A stretch of 64,000 nt of DNA from AWTP1-13 sp963832445 (GCA_963832445.1 CAWHUM010000021.1:1-64000); one strand, 5' to 3'. Counted from the first letter of the stretch, positions 20,822-29,670 are shown. Made by a program: numbers and translations. The notes: a model not told the origin generated them from the sequence alone.

Positions 20822-20989
20822 GTGGCCGCTCCCCCGGGGGGAGGGGGGCATCGCCACGGTATTCGCCGCCATCGGGCGCTCCTGCTGTGCCTCGGCCCGG
20901 TGGGCTGGATCATGCTGTTGTGGGCCTGTGTGTCGGGCACCCGCGAGCGGCGCCACCGGGAGTTGCTGAAGGCCATTGAGAGGCTGTGA
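20822..20989 (+). CDS. 55-residue membrane protein
   Basis: This short frame opens with GTG ten bases after the preceding stop. It reads as a basic, Gly- and His-rich N-terminus, one membrane helix (ALLLCLGPVGWIMLLWACV, about residues 19-37) and a charged amphipathic tail ending in ELLKAIERL. The positive-inside pattern fits a single-pass membrane protein. There is no clear ribosome binding site, so translation may be coupled to the upstream gene. The family is unknown. Confidence 0.45.
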   Translation: MAAPPGGGGHRHGIRRHRALLLCLGPVGWIMLLWACVSGTRERRHRELLKAIERL

Positions 20990-21026
20990 CCATGGCCAGC
21001 TCGCTTAGCCCCAGGCGCGCAGCCTG

Positions 21027-21050
21027 CACCGGCGCCATCTCAGCCAGGGC
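21027..21050 (+). repeat. direct repeat, copy 2
   Basis: This is the second copy of the 24-base repeat at 20357-20380, with two mismatches, 670 bases downstream. Confidence 0.55.
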
Positions 21051-21189
21051 CAGCGGGCGGTGATGGCGGACCTTCGCATGTGCAGCACCCCGCGCATGTC
21101 TGCTATCTGCTATCTGGGGCGGACCAGACGTAGCTCGAGTGATGCGCCAACGGGGAGTCTTGACCCGAAACGGAAAGTCGCAATTGTGG

Positions 21190-21759
21190 TCAGCTGGCGC
21201 TCTCGAGTCCCTTGAAGCGAGCCACGTATTTTAGCTCAAACTCACTGCGCAGCAGGTCCATAATGATCTCGTCGTACCGGCGATTGTTGAGCAGGTTGGC
21301 ACCTCGCAGGCGCCCAACGAGTCTAAACCCGAGGCGCTCGTACACTCGCCTCGCGGTGTCGTTGTAGGCGTGTACTTCCACTTTGATGCTGTGGAGATTG
21401 CGAAAGAAGAAGCCGTACTCGCAGATCAGTCGACTGGCCTCCGTGCCGTAACCCCTTCTCCGCACACTGGCCTCTCCAATGCCGACGAACATATTGGCGA
21501 CCAGCGCGCGGGTGATGTCGAAGAGACCTCCGAACCCAACCAGGCGATCAGTGCCCAGCTCGATGACAGCGAACTCGGCGCTGTCGGGCTTTATTCGCGA
21601 GTTCCGGTTGTAGGTCTCCTGGCGCATTTCAAGAGTATGCGCTTCCCCGGGAGTACCCAGTCGTGCCGTGAACTCCAGATTTTGATTCCATCTCGCGATA
21701 GTCGCTACATCTTCCGCGCACATGAGCGCCAATCCGACGCTGTCGCCCGTCATGATCAT
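21190..21759 (-). CDS. GNAT family N-acetyltransferase (RimJ/RimL-like)
   Basis: The protein has about 189 residues from the ATG at 21759; an ATG at 21798 would add 13. It has the acetyl-CoA binding core of GNAT enzymes: a beta-bulge strand near FVGIGEASVRRRGYGTEA (the R/Q-x-x-G-x-G/A loop is RRRGYG), followed by the helix and ARRVYERLGFRLVGRLR, the usual late motif of RimJ/RimL-type enzymes. These transfer an acetyl group to an amine, often a protein N-terminus or small molecule; the substrate cannot be told here. It stands alone between the relaxase module and a region of remnants. Confidence 0.8.
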   Translation of the reverse strand: MIMTGDSVGLALMCAEDVATIARWNQNLEFTARLGTPGEAHTLEMRQETYNRNSRIKPDSAEFAVIELGTDRLVGFGGLFDITRALVANMFVGIGEASVRRRGYGTEASRLICEYGFFFRNLHSIKVEVHAYNDTARRVYERLGFRLVGRLRGANLLNNRRYDEIIMDLLRSEFELKYVARFKGLESAS

Positions 21760-21930
21760 GACGCGGCCGCCGGATGGCCGACCGTCGATCCCTGTCAACC
21801 CGCTTCTCCGATCGCTACGCCACCATGTGAGGCATGATACAACATGCCTGGCATTTCTGGTGACCCAAAGGAGACCTCGCGCGCCGCAAGCGTCCCCACG
21901 AACAGGGTCAACCCCGTTGGTCGGATCCTA

Positions 21931-22290
21931 TCAAGAGAAATGGTGAAGAATAGCTGCCCTCACCCAATTCCATTCCTCGACCTGGCTGGCCATGCTGGGC
22001 TTGCCGTTCAAGATGCTGACCAGCTCCCAATATCGCGCTCTAGGCGGGATCGTGCCGCGCGAAGCGCTCGCGCATTCCTTGGCGCGTCCAGTGGTCGACG
22101 GCCCCGCCTTTTTGCCGCGGCGAGCGCGGCCCCATACCTCTCGACGATGTGTTTGGCTTCTTCCGACTCTGGCGGGACGGAGCGGGCATGGGGGTCGACC
22201 ACAGCTGCGCTGACGTTCGGCGGCGGCGTGTCCCGGGTGCGCTCGATCTGGTCTGCAATCTCTGGGCGCTTGGCGATAAGTCCTGTAGGA
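21931..22290 (-). pseudogene. possible remnant of a MerR/TipAS-like regulator
   Basis: Several minus-strand frames carry protein-like pieces that can be joined: RRPEIADQIER-like text near 22270, then PESEEAKHIVERYGAALAAAK (22120-22170), then HWTRQGMRERFARHD (22060-22100), then RYWELVSILNGKPSMASQ (21965-22020) in the frame ending at 21931. The sequence of helices and the position of Trp resemble the effector-binding half of TipAS-like MerR regulators. At least two shifts are needed. The match is weak and by eye only. Confidence 0.25.
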
Positions 22291-22341
22291 CATGCGGCTC
22301 AGCCATAGCTTCTGCCTACAAATTGCCCACTTGGAGGGCAC

Positions 22342-22737
22342 TAGCTCTATGTGGGGAGTGGCAGCTGGAAGGGTTAGGTCCTATCCCAACTCTGACCCGC
22401 GTAGTCCAGCGTACCTACTGCCGCTCCTCACTCAGCAAACTACTGGACTGAACAGCGCCCAGCCTGGGGTATCGCGCGGAATAAGCTGACGCCCTGTCTC
22501 GTTGTTGGGCGACTGGCCATGCTCACCCCGCACCGAGTGTGTCCAGTCGGCTTCGGGGCGTCTCACTTTGTGGGGTGCCCCATTTGTTTTGGGAATGTTG
22601 GCTCGCACTGTTCGTTGTCTCGACGGAGGGCGGCGGCAGGCCGACAGGTCCTATCTTGGATGCCTGTTGCTCCAGCTGCGGGATGCCGCCCGCTCTCCGG
22701 CTCATCCACAAGTGTAGGAAATTGGATGCCGATCACC
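22342..22737. other. no gene seen
   Basis: No frame has protein-like composition and no strong hairpin is evident. It ends at the TAGAGC end of the IS630 remnant. Confidence 0.4.
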
Positions 22738-23437
22738 TAGAGCCCTTCTGACTTAGCTGGAAACATATCCGGCGGCTCTGAAGTAGTTGGCGCATTCGGT
22801 TTGGCTGATGGCGCCGACGAGGGTTGCCAGGTGATCGTGGATGGCGTCGATGGATCGCGCTTGTGCCATCCGCAGCCAATGCTTGACCTTGGCGAAGGCC
22901 TGCTCGATCGGATTGAAGTCGGGCGAGTAGGGCGGCAGGAACGCGAGTTTGGCGCCAGCGGCGAAGATCGCATCGCGTATCGCCTGCGCACGATGGCTGC
23001 CGAGATTGTCGAGGACGACGATGTCGCCGGGGCGCAGCTCCGGGACGAGGAACTGCTCGACCCAGGCGCGGAAGATGACCCCGTTGATCGGAGCCGTCGA
23101 CGACGCACGGCGCGGTCAGCACATTGGCTCTCAGCGCCGCAAGGAAGGTGAGGGTGCGCCAGCGGCCGTCGGGAGCGAAGCCCTTCAGCCGCTCGCCCTT
23201 GATGCCCCAGCCGCGGATCGGGGCCATGTTGGTCTTGATCCAGGTCTCGTCGATGAAGACGAGGCGCTGCGGATCGAGATGACCGATCGCCTGCCGCCAG
23301 CGCCGGCGACGGGAGGCGACGTCGGGCCGATGCTGCTCACTGGCGAATGCGGTTTTTTTTTGAAGGACCGGCCTTGGCGCCGCAGGAAGCGCCACACGGT
23401 GTCGTGCGACACGGTGATGCCGCGCGCCGTCTGCCCC
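22738..23437 (-). mobile_element. IS630-family element, truncated at the transposase 5' side
   Basis: The plus-left end carries TAGAGC at 22738-22743, the same terminal bases as the complete copy at 33097-34153. The other end is lost. The transposase reading begins abruptly right after the TGA stop of phnA. The first helix-turn-helix part (about 80-100 residues) and one inverted repeat are missing. Confidence 0.65.
22753..23437 (-). pseudogene. IS630-family transposase, 5' truncated and frameshifted
   Basis: The remaining part starts in the second DNA-binding domain (GITVSHDTVWRFLRRQGRSF). It shifts frame at a run of nine A on the coding strand, then continues with AFASEQHRPDV and the DDE catalytic core: LVFIDETWIKTNMAP (first Asp), IVVLDNLGSH (second Asp) and NPIEQAFAKVK (Glu). 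A second shift near 23100 is needed between the first and second Asp. The reading ends at a TAA at 22753-22755, twelve bases from the element end. It is inactive as it stands. The complete copy at 33 kb has the same break point, but with eight A. Confidence 0.75.
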
Positions 23438-24679
23438 TCAGTACGTGTCGTTGAGCGCGACGGAGAAAACGTCGAATGTGCGCAGCCGATGCTCGGGCGC
23501 AAGCCGGACCTTGCGGTTGGAGATCATCGGCACGCGCTGCTCGGTGAGCCCGCCGTGCGAGCGCAGCGGCTCGGTCAGGCCGGAAAGATCATGCTTGGCC
23601 GGCGCGGTTCCCAGTGTCTTGTGCCGGGTCGAGATGACAACAATGTCTCCTATACGGTCCGGCGGGAGCTCGAACTTCTCGCACGCCTCCGCGCGCGTCA
23701 GCGCCCGCTCGACGCCGGGCGTGGCATTGAGCTTTCCGATCAAGCCTGCCACGTCGATGCCCTGTGGCACATAGACGGTCGCAAAAGACCCGAGAGCGCC
23801 GTGATGGACCACGTAAGGGTCCGTAATCGGCAGGATCACACGCGCCTTGCCCATTCCCAACCAACCTTCGAACAGTGGGTCGAGGTACAGGACGTCCGGC
23901 GAGCCGTCGGCAAGATGCTTGTTGTTCATACCGTGGTCGGCGGTCGCGACCATGACGCAGCCGAGCGCGTCGAGGCGGCCGAGGTAGCCGTCGATCATCG
24001 CGTAGAAGTCGTTGGCGATCTTTGAGCCGGGCACGTACTTGTGCTGGATGTAGTCGGTAGTCGACAGATACATGACATCCGGCCGGAAGGTCTCGACCAG
24101 CTTGGCACCGGCCGCGAACACGAACTCCGACAGCGCGGCCGAATACACGTCCGGCACGCCCATCCCGACGAACTGAGTGACATTGTCGATGCCGTTTTCG
24201 GCCTTGGTCGCCTTGTCCGCGTGCTCAGACGAGAAGGCGATAGCGCGGCCGCTAGCATAGTCGAGCCCATTTGAGAGTAACAGGCGCAGCTTGTCCTTCG
24301 CCGTCACCATGGCGACCTTGCAGCCGGCATCGTGGAAGCCGGCGAGGATGGTCGGCGCGCGCATGAACTTGGGATCGTTCATCATAACTTCGGTGCCGCT
24401 GCCGGCGTCGTAGAAGAAATTGCCAGCGATGCCGTGCACTGCCGGTGGGCGGCCCGTGATGATCGAAAGGTTGTTCGGGTTGGTGAAGCTTGGGATCACG
24501 CACTCGGCTATGAAGTTGGCGCCCGTCTTCATGAAGCGCGCGAAGTTCGGCACCACGCCGGCTGCGATCGCCTGCTCGACGTAGCCGGGCTCCGAGCCGT
24601 CGATGCAGATGACCACCGTCGGCGCCGTAGGACGCTTGTAGCTTCGGCCGTTGACAACGACAGGCCGCGAACTCGTCAT
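23438..24679 (-). CDS. phnA: phosphonoacetate hydrolase
   Basis: The protein has 413 residues and belongs to the alkaline phosphatase superfamily. It splits the C-P bond of phosphonoacetate to acetate and phosphate using two zinc ions (EC 3.11.1.2). The metal site is complete: Asp near residue 27 (ICIDGSEPGY), the Thr nucleophile near 66 (PSFTNPNN), Asp and His in STTDYIQHKY, Asp and His in ATADHGMNN, and a late His in LRSHGGLTE. Length and motif spacing match known PhnA enzymes, with about a two-residue offset. No phosphonate transporter or LysR activator lies next to it. Its TGA stop touches the IS630 remnant, so the natural C-terminus may have been changed by the insertion, although the end looks normal. 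It is monocistronic here. Confidence 0.9.
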   Translation of the reverse strand: MTSSRPVVVNGRSYKRPTAPTVVICIDGSEPGYVEQAIAAGVVPNFARFMKTGANFIAECVIPSFTNPNNLSIITGRPPAVHGIAGNFFYDAGSGTEVMMNDPKFMRAPTILAGFHDAGCKVAMVTAKDKLRLLLSNGLDYASGRAIAFSSEHADKATKAENGIDNVTQFVGMGVPDVYSAALSEFVFAAGAKLVETFRPDVMYLSTTDYIQHKYVPGSKIANDFYAMIDGYLGRLDALGCVMVATADHGMNNKHLADGSPDVLYLDPLFEGWLGMGKARVILPITDPYVVHHGALGSFATVYVPQGIDVAGLIGKLNATPGVERALTRAEACEKFELPPDRIGDIVVISTRHKTLGTAPAKHDLSGLTEPLRSHGGLTEQRVPMISNRKVRLAPEHRLRTFDVFSVALNDTY

Positions 24680-24869
24680 GGCCGCCTCCGTCTCTCGCGG
24701 CGAGGGCGTGCCGCCCGATGAAGTTGCGCCCGCGTTCCCCTTGCGAGGCCTTCGTCTGTTGCCTCGCCGGTTGCTGCCCAGCCGGCTGACAAGTTGGGTC
24801 CGGGCATGATGGTAGGAATCACAGCAGGTCGCAGCGACGGGAAGCGCAGCTGATGGGTAGCTGTGCCTA

Positions 24870-25211
24870 TCAATCGTTCCGCTTCAAGGTGATGATGTAG
24901 GCAACTAAGTCTCTGACATCTTGTGCGGTCAGCGAGACGCTCGGCATAGCAGGATGCGGAACGATAATCCTTCCAGCAAGATGTTCGGCCGTCGATCCTG
25001 CCCGGTTGGCGATAGCTGGGAAACTCGGAACATCTGCCCGAATCGGCCCAGACGTCTGACTATCGATGATGTGACAGTTGGTACAGAGGCGCGCCGCGAG
25101 TTCCTGGCCACGGCGTGGGTTGCTGGCACCCTGTTGCGCTACAGACGAACCCGCGACAATGGCCGTCCACGCGACTGCGACGGCTATGGACGCGCAAATA
25201 TTCGCTCGCAT
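24870..25211 (-). CDS. small c-type cytochrome, secreted
   Basis: The protein has 113 residues from the ATG at 25211. Residues 1-25 form a signal peptide (cut after SVAQ). The heme-binding CTNCH motif is at about 43-47, and a Met in HPAMPSVSLT (about 89) is a fitting sixth ligand. The C-terminal helix DVRDLVAYIITLK is typical of class I monoheme cytochromes. It should act as a periplasmic electron carrier. It lies 110 bases downstream of a second secreted cytochrome in the same direction, and the two may share a transcript. Confidence 0.82.
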   Translation of the reverse strand: MRANICASIAVAVAWTAIVAGSSVAQQGASNPRRGQELAARLCTNCHIIDSQTSGPIRADVPSFPAIANRAGSTAEHLAGRIIVPHPAMPSVSLTAQDVRDLVAYIITLKRND

Positions 25212-25321
25212 TGTTTCCTCAGCCCCGATTGCAAAGCGGCTCCATATGGCTTTGGCGCGTACTTGCTCTGCCTGACTTTCGACTTGCCGCTGCCTCGTGA
25301 AGCGAATGCAGTTTACCGCGC

Positions 25322-25888
25322 CTATTGTCTGGAGCCGCTGCTCGCATCGGGGAAGCCCGCCCGCATGTATGTAATTATACGCCAGATATCGTCGCGGGAA
25401 AGGTTGTCCTTGAACACCGGCATCTCCGAGTCGAATTGTTTGCCACCGTCCGAGATGGCCCAAATCAAGTATTCGTCAACAGCAATTGGGCGCCTGATCA
25501 TGTAGGCAAGAAGTGCCGGCGAAGGAGATACCGCCCGCCCTGGCTCGCCGTCGCCCATCCCGTCCCGGCCATGGCAGACAGCACAATGCTCGGTAAAAAG
25601 CTTATTGCCCGCAGAGATGGTTTGAGGTCCAGGCGGTACTGTCGATTTGACACCTTCATAGCTCTTCGGAACACCATACTGCATATACGTCGTGTGGCGG
25701 AGCAGGCGCACCATCATGCCCTTGGGCAAGTTGCCTGGTCCCCATAGTTCACGCACCATCCAGTCCGGCTGCCAGTAGTCGAAGCCGCGTGGCGGAGGCG
25801 GCCGATCTTGCGACCGGACGGGCGCAAACTTCCCAAGACCGGAAAGCACAATCAACGTACCAAGAATGATGGCCAAACGCGCTCGCAT
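25322..25888 (-). CDS. secreted c-type cytochrome
   Basis: The protein has 188 residues. A hydrophobic signal sequence (residues 1-26) leads to a Pro-rich stretch and an extended N-terminal part with several Trp. The heme site is CAVCH at 102-106, followed by GRDGMGDGE, a loop common in cytochromes that belong to oxidase or dehydrogenase complexes. The likely Met ligand is in SEMPVFKDNLS (about 160), and the last helix is DDIWRIITYMRAG. The partner is unknown. It is the first gene of a two-cytochrome pair reading leftward. Confidence 0.82.
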   Translation of the reverse strand: MRARLAIILGTLIVLSGLGKFAPVRSQDRPPPPRGFDYWQPDWMVRELWGPGNLPKGMMVRLLRHTTYMQYGVPKSYEGVKSTVPPGPQTISAGNKLFTEHCAVCHGRDGMGDGEPGRAVSPSPALLAYMIRRPIAVDEYLIWAISDGGKQFDSEMPVFKDNLSRDDIWRIITYMRAGFPDASSGSRQ

Positions 25889-25968
25889 TGCTTTCGCGCC
25901 CCCTGAATTATGCTGCTAGAAGCCGATGACGACACCAAGCCTATCATTCGATTTGCTTGACGGCGTGC

Positions 25969-26445
25969 TCAATGCGAGGTGATACCGGTCCCTACGGATT
26001 GAGCCCCCGCATCGCCAAGCTCGACCAAATGCGGGCTTGCCTGCACCAATTGGGCACACAAGGTCTCAAAGTCCTCCGGTCCGGACGGCTGGAGCCAGAG
26101 CACCAGCCGTCCAATTTCGATGTGCCATTGTAGCTCCTTGGCCTGTTCCGGGCTCACCCAACCTCGAAGAGCATGTGCAAGGTCGTGCGCTCCCGCTGCC
26201 GATCGCGTACCGAGCTGCGCGGCAATGCTGCCGGTGGTGCAGCGAACGCGTCTGGGCGATGCGGCGAAGTGCAGCTCCGTCATGTCCTGCACGAGCCAAG
26301 AACCCGCCAGCACCGGCGGCTCATCCGCGCGCGTGTGAAGCAAGGCACCGAAACGGCCTATCGTGTTGGTCCCCAAGTTAGCAAGAAGACTCTCCACGGC
26401 ATCCCAATCGTCGAACACGGCGATGACGAATTGGCTTCGCTTCAT
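25969..26445 (-). CDS. hypothetical cytoplasmic protein
   Basis: The protein has 158 residues and no signal peptide. The opening FVIAVFDDWDAVESLLANL reads as a strand and helix of a small alpha/beta fold; similar openings occur in proteins thought to sense or handle stress (DUF1269-like), but I cannot confirm the family. It contains several His and Trp. Its start lies 74 bases from an FNR/FixK-like box that also stands before the divergent hsp20 genes, so the two units may be co-regulated. Confidence 0.5.
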   Translation of the reverse strand: MKRSQFVIAVFDDWDAVESLLANLGTNTIGRFGALLHTRADEPPVLAGSWLVQDMTELHFAASPRRVRCTTGSIAAQLGTRSAAGAHDLAHALRGWVSPEQAKELQWHIEIGRLVLWLQPSGPEDFETLCAQLVQASPHLVELGDAGAQSVGTGITSH

Positions 26446-26518
26446 GGCCCTGCACCTTGGGGCTCGCTCTCAGCCTGAACATGCCGATGACAAGTTATCC
26501 CACCTTCCCAACCCACCT

Positions 26519-26532
26519 TTGATTTGTGTCAA
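26519..26532 (+). promoter_or_regulatory. FNR/FixK-type box
   Basis: TTGATTTGTGTCAA matches the TTGA-N6-TCAA core of CRP/FNR-type boxes. It is one base away from the full TTGAT-N4-ATCAA. Its centre is about 67 bases before the first hsp20 start, which leaves room for class II activation. It lies between divergent genes, so it could serve both. Confidence 0.6.
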
Positions 26533-26592
26533 TGTCACTGCACCTTACCTCGAGCAACGTTCCACGACCCAACCGTTGCGCGGGAGTACACC

Positions 26593-27015
26593 ATGGTTGC
26601 GAACCTGGAGCAGCTTCACGCCCTCTTGACCCTGCAGCGTGCGCTCGACAGAAGCTTGGACAGCGATTGGCTGCGGGGGTCCACGACCGGTAGTGGGACG
26701 TTTCCGCCTATCAATATCTTTCAGCAGGGGGAGGATTTTGTTGCGCTCGTCGAGCTGCCTGGCGTCTCGAAGGATGCCGTCGAGATCCAGGCAAAGGACC
26801 GCTCTATTCGGCTCTCGGGCAAAAGAACCACCACCTTCCAGGACACCGCGAGCGTGCATCGCAGGGAGCGCGTGTCTGGTGTCTTCGACCGCACGATCAC
26901 ATTGCCCGTGCAGATCGACGTTGATCGCTTAGGAGCGGAATACAAGGACGGTGTGCTCGCTCTTTTCATTCCGCGGGCCGAGAGTGACAAGCCTCGCGCT
27001 ATTAAGATCGGCTAG
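26593..27015 (+). CDS. Hsp20 family small heat-shock protein, copy 1
   Basis: The protein has 140 residues. The alpha-crystallin domain covers about residues 40-140: FQQGEDFVALVELPGVSKDAVEIQ near the start, then SIRLSGKRT, and the closing YKDGVLALFIPRAE with an I-x-I-type end (IKIG). It should bind unfolding proteins as an ATP-independent holdase. The start is set by GGGAG nine bases upstream. The second hsp20 starts 21 bases after its stop, so they form an operon, probably driven from the FNR/FixK-like box. Pairs of related Hsp20 proteins often form mixed oligomers. Confidence 0.9.
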   Translation: MVANLEQLHALLTLQRALDRSLDSDWLRGSTTGSGTFPPINIFQQGEDFVALVELPGVSKDAVEIQAKDRSIRLSGKRTTTFQDTASVHRRERVSGVFDRTITLPVQIDVDRLGAEYKDGVLALFIPRAESDKPRAIKIG

Positions 27016-27035
27016 CGACACGAGAGGAGGTGTCC

Positions 27036-27431
27036 ATGACCCCACAAGAGCTGCAGGTGCAGCAGAAGCGGGAGCTCGAGCAGAAGCAAGAAGCGACGGT
27101 GCCGGCCCGTTACTTCATCCCGAATGCTGATATCTACGAGACGGATCAGGCACTGACTGTAGTGCTGGAAATGCCGGGCGTGGACAAGAGTCACATCGAC
27201 ATCCGCGTGGAGGACGATGTGCTTCACATTGAAGGCAGCATCGATTTCTCTAAGTATCAAGGCCTGACCCCGATCTACGCGGAATATCCCGTTGGCCACT
27301 ACCGTCGGGGGTTCTCATTGTCGAGCCGAATTGACCAGGAAAGAATCAGCGCCGATATGAGCGATGGCGTGCTGACCATCGCTCTGCCGAAGGTCGAGGA
27401 AGTCAAACCTCGGCGAATCAGCATCGGCTAG
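27036..27431 (+). CDS. Hsp20 family small heat-shock protein, copy 2
   Basis: The protein has 131 residues. A Gln/Glu/Lys-rich N-terminus of about 22 residues is followed by the alpha-crystallin domain with ALTVVLEMPGVDKSHIDIRVED, a YRRGFSLSSRIDQERI stretch and the closing GVLTIALPKVEEVKPRRISIG. The ATG at 27036 fits GAGGAGG, while an in-frame GTG at 27030 overlaps that site and is unlikely. It is the partner of the upstream hsp20 and only moderately similar to it, so it is not a recent duplicate. Confidence 0.9.
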   Translation: MTPQELQVQQKRELEQKQEATVPARYFIPNADIYETDQALTVVLEMPGVDKSHIDIRVEDDVLHIEGSIDFSKYQGLTPIYAEYPVGHYRRGFSLSSRIDQERISADMSDGVLTIALPKVEEVKPRRISIG

Positions 27432-27489
27432 ATCGAGTAGAAACGTCCAACAATGCGCGGTGCGAGCGTCAATTCTTGTGAGGCAGGGA

Positions 27490-28791
27490 ATGCTCAGAAG
27501 GATTGGACTTGCGTGCCTTGTCGTGGTTGTCGCGGCGAGTGGCGCCGGGGCGGACCCTCTTACCGATTGCAGTCAGGGTCGCAATCCTGACCTCAGATTG
27601 CGTGCCTGCTCGGAGGTCATTTCAAGCTCCGCTTACGGCTCCGACGACAAGGCGACAGCCTACCACAATCGCGGCAATGCGCGTGCCGACGCCGGTGCGG
27701 CGGCCGAAGCTGTTGCCGACTTCAGCGAGGCCATCAAGCTTCGGCCCAACGACGCGTCGAGCTTTGCCGGCCAGGGCCGAGCCAAGCTGACGCTGGGGGA
27801 TATCTCGGGTGCGATTGCTGACTACGGCGAAGCTCTCCGCCTCACACCTGACAGCGCCTCTTTCCTTGTCGGTCGTGGCCATGCCCGTTTCGTGGGGGGA
27901 GATCTACCGGCCGCGATAGCCGACTTCACCGAGGCGATCCGGCTCAATCCCAACAGTGCAAGCGCCTTCAACCGTCGGGGTCTCGCCTACCGCAGATCCA
28001 GCGACCTGGCACGCGCGATCGATGACTACACAAGAGCCATCACGCTCAATCCCATTTACGCGCTGGCCTACAACAATCGTGGCTATGTCTACGAAGCTCA
28101 GGGCCGCAAGGAAGAGGCGATTGCTGACTTCCAGGTGGCACTCCTGCTTGATCCGTCTCTCGTTGGCGCCAGGGATGGCCTTGTGCGACTGGGAATTCCG
28201 GCGGCGTGGCTCGCGCAAACCCAAGAGCGCATCCAAGCGGGCAAAGCCCTGGTCGAGCAGCACTGCAGCGGTTGTCATGCGGTGGGTGCCACCGGCACGA
28301 GCCCGAACAAGAAAGCTCCCGAGTTCCGCAATTTGCACGCGCGACACCCGAATCTTGCCCTGCGTGAACCGCTCTCGCGCGGTATAGCGGCGCCGCACGA
28401 CGAGATGCCGAAATTTGCTCTTTCGGGGCCGCAGATCGACACCATCATCGCCTATATCAACAGCTTGGCGGTGACCAAGAAATCAGCGCCGAAGGCCAAG
28501 AGCCCGGTGCTGACGACGGACGCATTGGAAATCGGCGATGCGCGCAAGGGGCTCAACTACGCGCGCAAGGTTTGCGCGGCGTGTCACAACGTGCAACGGA
28601 GCGATGCCGCGTCGCCGAACAGCAAAGCGCCGCCGTTCAAGCAAATCGCCAACACGCCCGGCATGTCCGTCACGGCGCTGACCGTGTGGTCGCGCACGAT
28701 GCATCCGACGATGCCGAACCTGATCATCGAGCCCAACGACATGGATGACCTCATTGCGTATATCCTCAGCTTGCGAGACCGGAAGGGATAG
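27490..28791 (+). CDS. secreted TPR protein fused to two cytochrome c domains
   Basis: The protein has 433 residues from the ATG at 27490; an ATG 30 bases earlier is also open. A signal peptide (to about residue 22, cut after GAGA) leads to a Cys-containing segment and then to about five TPR units (about 55-225) with the NRG-AY/DYTRAI pattern. Two c-type heme domains follow, with CSGCH near 258-262 and CAACH near 362-366. Each has a Met in DEMPKFAL and TMPNLI that can act as sixth ligand. TPR repeats normally hold protein partners, so the protein may tie an electron carrier to a periplasmic complex. The fusion of TPR and two hemes is uncommon. It follows the hsp20 pair in the same direction. 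Confidence 0.8.
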   Translation: MLRRIGLACLVVVVAASGAGADPLTDCSQGRNPDLRLRACSEVISSSAYGSDDKATAYHNRGNARADAGAAAEAVADFSEAIKLRPNDASSFAGQGRAKLTLGDISGAIADYGEALRLTPDSASFLVGRGHARFVGGDLPAAIADFTEAIRLNPNSASAFNRRGLAYRRSSDLARAIDDYTRAITLNPIYALAYNNRGYVYEAQGRKEEAIADFQVALLLDPSLVGARDGLVRLGIPAAWLAQTQERIQAGKALVEQHCSGCHAVGATGTSPNKKAPEFRNLHARHPNLALREPLSRGIAAPHDEMPKFALSGPQIDTIIAYINSLAVTKKSAPKAKSPVLTTDALEIGDARKGLNYARKVCAACHNVQRSDAASPNSKAPPFKQIANTPGMSVTALTVWSRTMHPTMPNLIIEPNDMDDLIAYILSLRDRKG

Positions 28792-29145
28792 CGCCCACCA
28801 AGAAGATTTGACCGACCGTGGTCGTCAGATCGTGATCAGCTCGGCGCGATCATGCGAAGAGACTCCGTTGGCGCTGCCTAAGCTAGGCAGGACGAACGGT
28901 GACCCGCGCGTCGCCCTGCATATCCTGGCCATCGCCAATCCGCTCTCCGACTCCTGCGAAGCGGTAGTTATTGGTGCCGTTCTCGCGATGCAGCAGGTTC
29001 GGCAGCTCCGGAGGGTTCAACTGGGCGCGCAACCGGGTGCCGCCACGCGAATGATCCATTGCGGTGGGTAACTCGTGGGGTTGCGTGTTGAGCCTGTACG
29101 AATCCCCTTAAGCTTGGATGCTCTCAGCCTTGAAGGATCCGTCCA
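28792..29145. other. no gene seen
   Basis: No protein-like frame is present. The ribosome binding site of the next small gene (AAGGA) lies at the right end. Confidence 0.4.
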
Positions 29146-29307
29146 ATGGCAAGAAAGACCACCCCGGAGAAACCACCCACCAAGCAAGAGGCGAGCCTCG
29201 CAGGTAGAGCACTGCGTACTGGCAAAGCCACGCCGGCACAAATCCGCTCAATGGCCGGCCGCATCGAATCCGAGCGCGCCGCGGTCAAGCGAGCCAAGAA
29301 GCGCTAG
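29146..29307 (+). CDS. 53-residue basic protein
   Basis: The start ATG at 29146 follows AAGGATCCGTCCA, a good ribosome binding site. The protein is very rich in Lys, Arg, Pro and Thr at the N-terminus (MARKTTPEKPPTK) and ends AAVKRAKKR. It resembles short basic proteins common in Hyphomicrobiales stress regions, but the family is not named. It may bind nucleic acid. It is too short for most gene finders. Confidence 0.5.
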   Translation: MARKTTPEKPPTKQEASLAGRALRTGKATPAQIRSMAGRIESERAAVKRAKKR

Positions 29308-29577
29308 CACAGCTTAGCGGAACACAAATGCGAACATCGTGAGCCTCGGCCTGCGAGATAGTCGCTTCGAACGCATTCGCCTACTCGCCCGGCTCAATCG
29401 TTTAATCGAGGCGAGCCCGATCGGGTCCTTCAGTACACGGGGCTCGCCCGCACACACTGAGTTCGTCGACATTCTGCACCGGCTTGCTTCTCCTCCGGTC
29501 GCGCCGCAGCCGCGCGGTTGATGCGCCAGACGTGACTGCGCCTGATCGCAGCAAGTGGCGCGCTCGCTGGGCGCCTG

Positions 29578-29670
29578 GCCGCTGCAGTGCGCCTTGTTGA
29601 GCGCGATGGTCTGTCAGCGGCGGTCCTCGACTTCGGGCTCGGAGACGGCGATGCCGGTCGAAACCCGATG
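29578..29670 (+). pseudogene. fragment of a response-regulator-type protein
   Basis: The plus strand reads AAAVRLVERDGLSAAVLDFGLGDGDA, a piece of a single-domain response regulator around the phosphorylated Asp (LDFGLGD). No start or further part of the domain is present. It lies just upstream of another receiver fragment. Confidence 0.5.

Noticed and set aside
22949..24025. Plus-strand frame of 358 codons across the IS630 remnant and phnA
   Set aside because: It crosses two unrelated genes on the other strand and carries no motif of its own.
26533..26592. ROSE-type RNA thermometer before the first hsp20
   Set aside because: A stem covering GGGAG could not be drawn convincingly by eye; no conserved ROSE motif was seen.
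29339..29521. 60-codon plus-strand gene
   Set aside because: No start codon with a ribosome binding site and no protein-like pattern.
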